Assembly (NCBI RefSeq): GCF_004208415.1
Contig: NZ_CP035758.1
Coordinates: 4,030,001-4,094,000, forward strand
DNA from: Ktedonosporobacter rubrisoli
GTDB lineage: Bacteria > Chloroflexota > Ktedonobacteria > Ktedonobacterales > Ktedonobacteraceae
DNA: 64,000 nt
Reading direction: 5' to 3'
Made by a program: the position numbers and the translations under genes. Positions 63,867 through 64,000 of the stretch are shown here, in pieces. A model generated the notes under the pieces. It was not told where the DNA came from. It was given only the letters and a program-made list of their open reading frames with translations, and ran no database searches. How positions within the stretch are numbered: position 1 is the first letter of the stretch; every line of letters begins with the position of its first letter.

Positions 63867-64000
63867 CTAAATGTTATGCATATCCCAATTGTCTGGGATC
63901 ATCAACCGACAGGCATCGACAATCATGACAAAGTGGTCACGATGGGCCTTAGTGTTGGCAACGAGGCATACGTTAAGCCCTCTTCCATTTTGTTTTGAAG
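63867..64000 (-). CDS. 3' end of an unidentified minus-strand gene
   Basis: On the minus strand a frame open from the window edge to a TAG at 63867 encodes 43 residues (including VCLVANTKAHRDHFVMIVDA and MIPDNWDMHNI) of convincing protein-like composition. Its stop begins at the base after the aroH stop, so the two genes are convergent with zero spacing. The family is not recognised from this piece. Confidence 0.5.
   Translation of the reverse strand, partial: SKQNGRGLNVCLVANTKAHRDHFVMIVDACRLMIPDNWDMHNI

Noticed and set aside
1..64000. CRISPR arrays, prophage, intact insertion sequences, rRNA or tRNA genes
   Set aside because: No regularly spaced repeats, no transposase or integrase frames with conserved motifs, and no tRNA consensus arms were seen.

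Overview
The window is a chromosomal segment of a bacterium, most plausibly a member of Ktedonobacteria (phylum Chloroflexota). This placement is inferred from gene style: very large MalT-like LuxR/STAND regulators, many solo regulators, a citrate synthase with a fused helix-turn-helix, paired DUF990-type ABC-2 permeases and a T-box-controlled trp operon. No rRNA or tRNA gene is present to confirm it. About 50 genes are supported, and there is no CRISPR array, prophage or intact insertion sequence.

Layout. 1-2.4 kb: a BceAB-like ABC transporter cut by the window edge. 2.5-19.1 kb: mostly minus-strand accessory genes: an alpha/beta hydrolase, a small DnaX-C-terminal-like protein, an S9 peptidase, a LuxR/STAND regulator, an hpaD-hpaB pair for 4-hydroxyphenylacetate breakdown, a divergent monooxygenase/CGNR-regulator pair, a STAND-TPR protein, a decayed quinone oxidoreductase that keeps a near-perfect operator, and a membrane protein with a PRC-barrel-like domain. 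19.4-24 kb: ThuA-like protein, phosphotransferase and a three-gene ABC-2 exporter. 24.3-28.6 kb: coiled-coil protein, small HTH protein, M20 peptidase with a divergent GntR regulator. 29-34.7 kb: an amino-sugar cluster (GntR/UTRA regulator, orphan mannose-family EIIB, ceramidase-like hydrolase, SIS protein, nagA), preceded by an unusually long structured leader that may encode a small RNA. 35-44 kb: oleate hydratase, Hsp20, a frameshifted O-antigen ligase, a frameshifted HxlR regulator, a DtxR-type repressor, and a divergent pair of acyl-CoA carboxylic-acid synthases (HMGL-like and HTH-citrate synthase).

44-54.3 kb: a LysM/SLT lytic transglycosylase, then a complete tryptophan operon: promoter, Trp T-box riboswitch, trpS, trpE, trpG, trpD, a trpC-trpF fusion, trpB, a B3/4-domain protein and trpA. 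Uncharged tRNA-Trp should therefore switch on both its synthetase and the whole pathway. 54.4-64 kb: a MerR regulator with a predicted leaderless mRNA, a Pit/DUF47 phosphate transport pair, a membrane protein, a GH65 phosphorylase, a membrane Ser/Thr kinase, an AroH chorismate mutase (which drains the same chorismate pool as trpE) and the 3' end of an unidentified minus-strand gene.

Three genes (quinone oxidoreductase, O-antigen ligase, HxlR regulator) are interrupted by single-base frameshifts. The least-explained structures are the 0.6 kb leader of the amino-sugar operon, the B3/4 protein lodged between trpB and trpA, the stand-alone DnaX-tail-like gene, and the divergent pair of citrate-type synthases.
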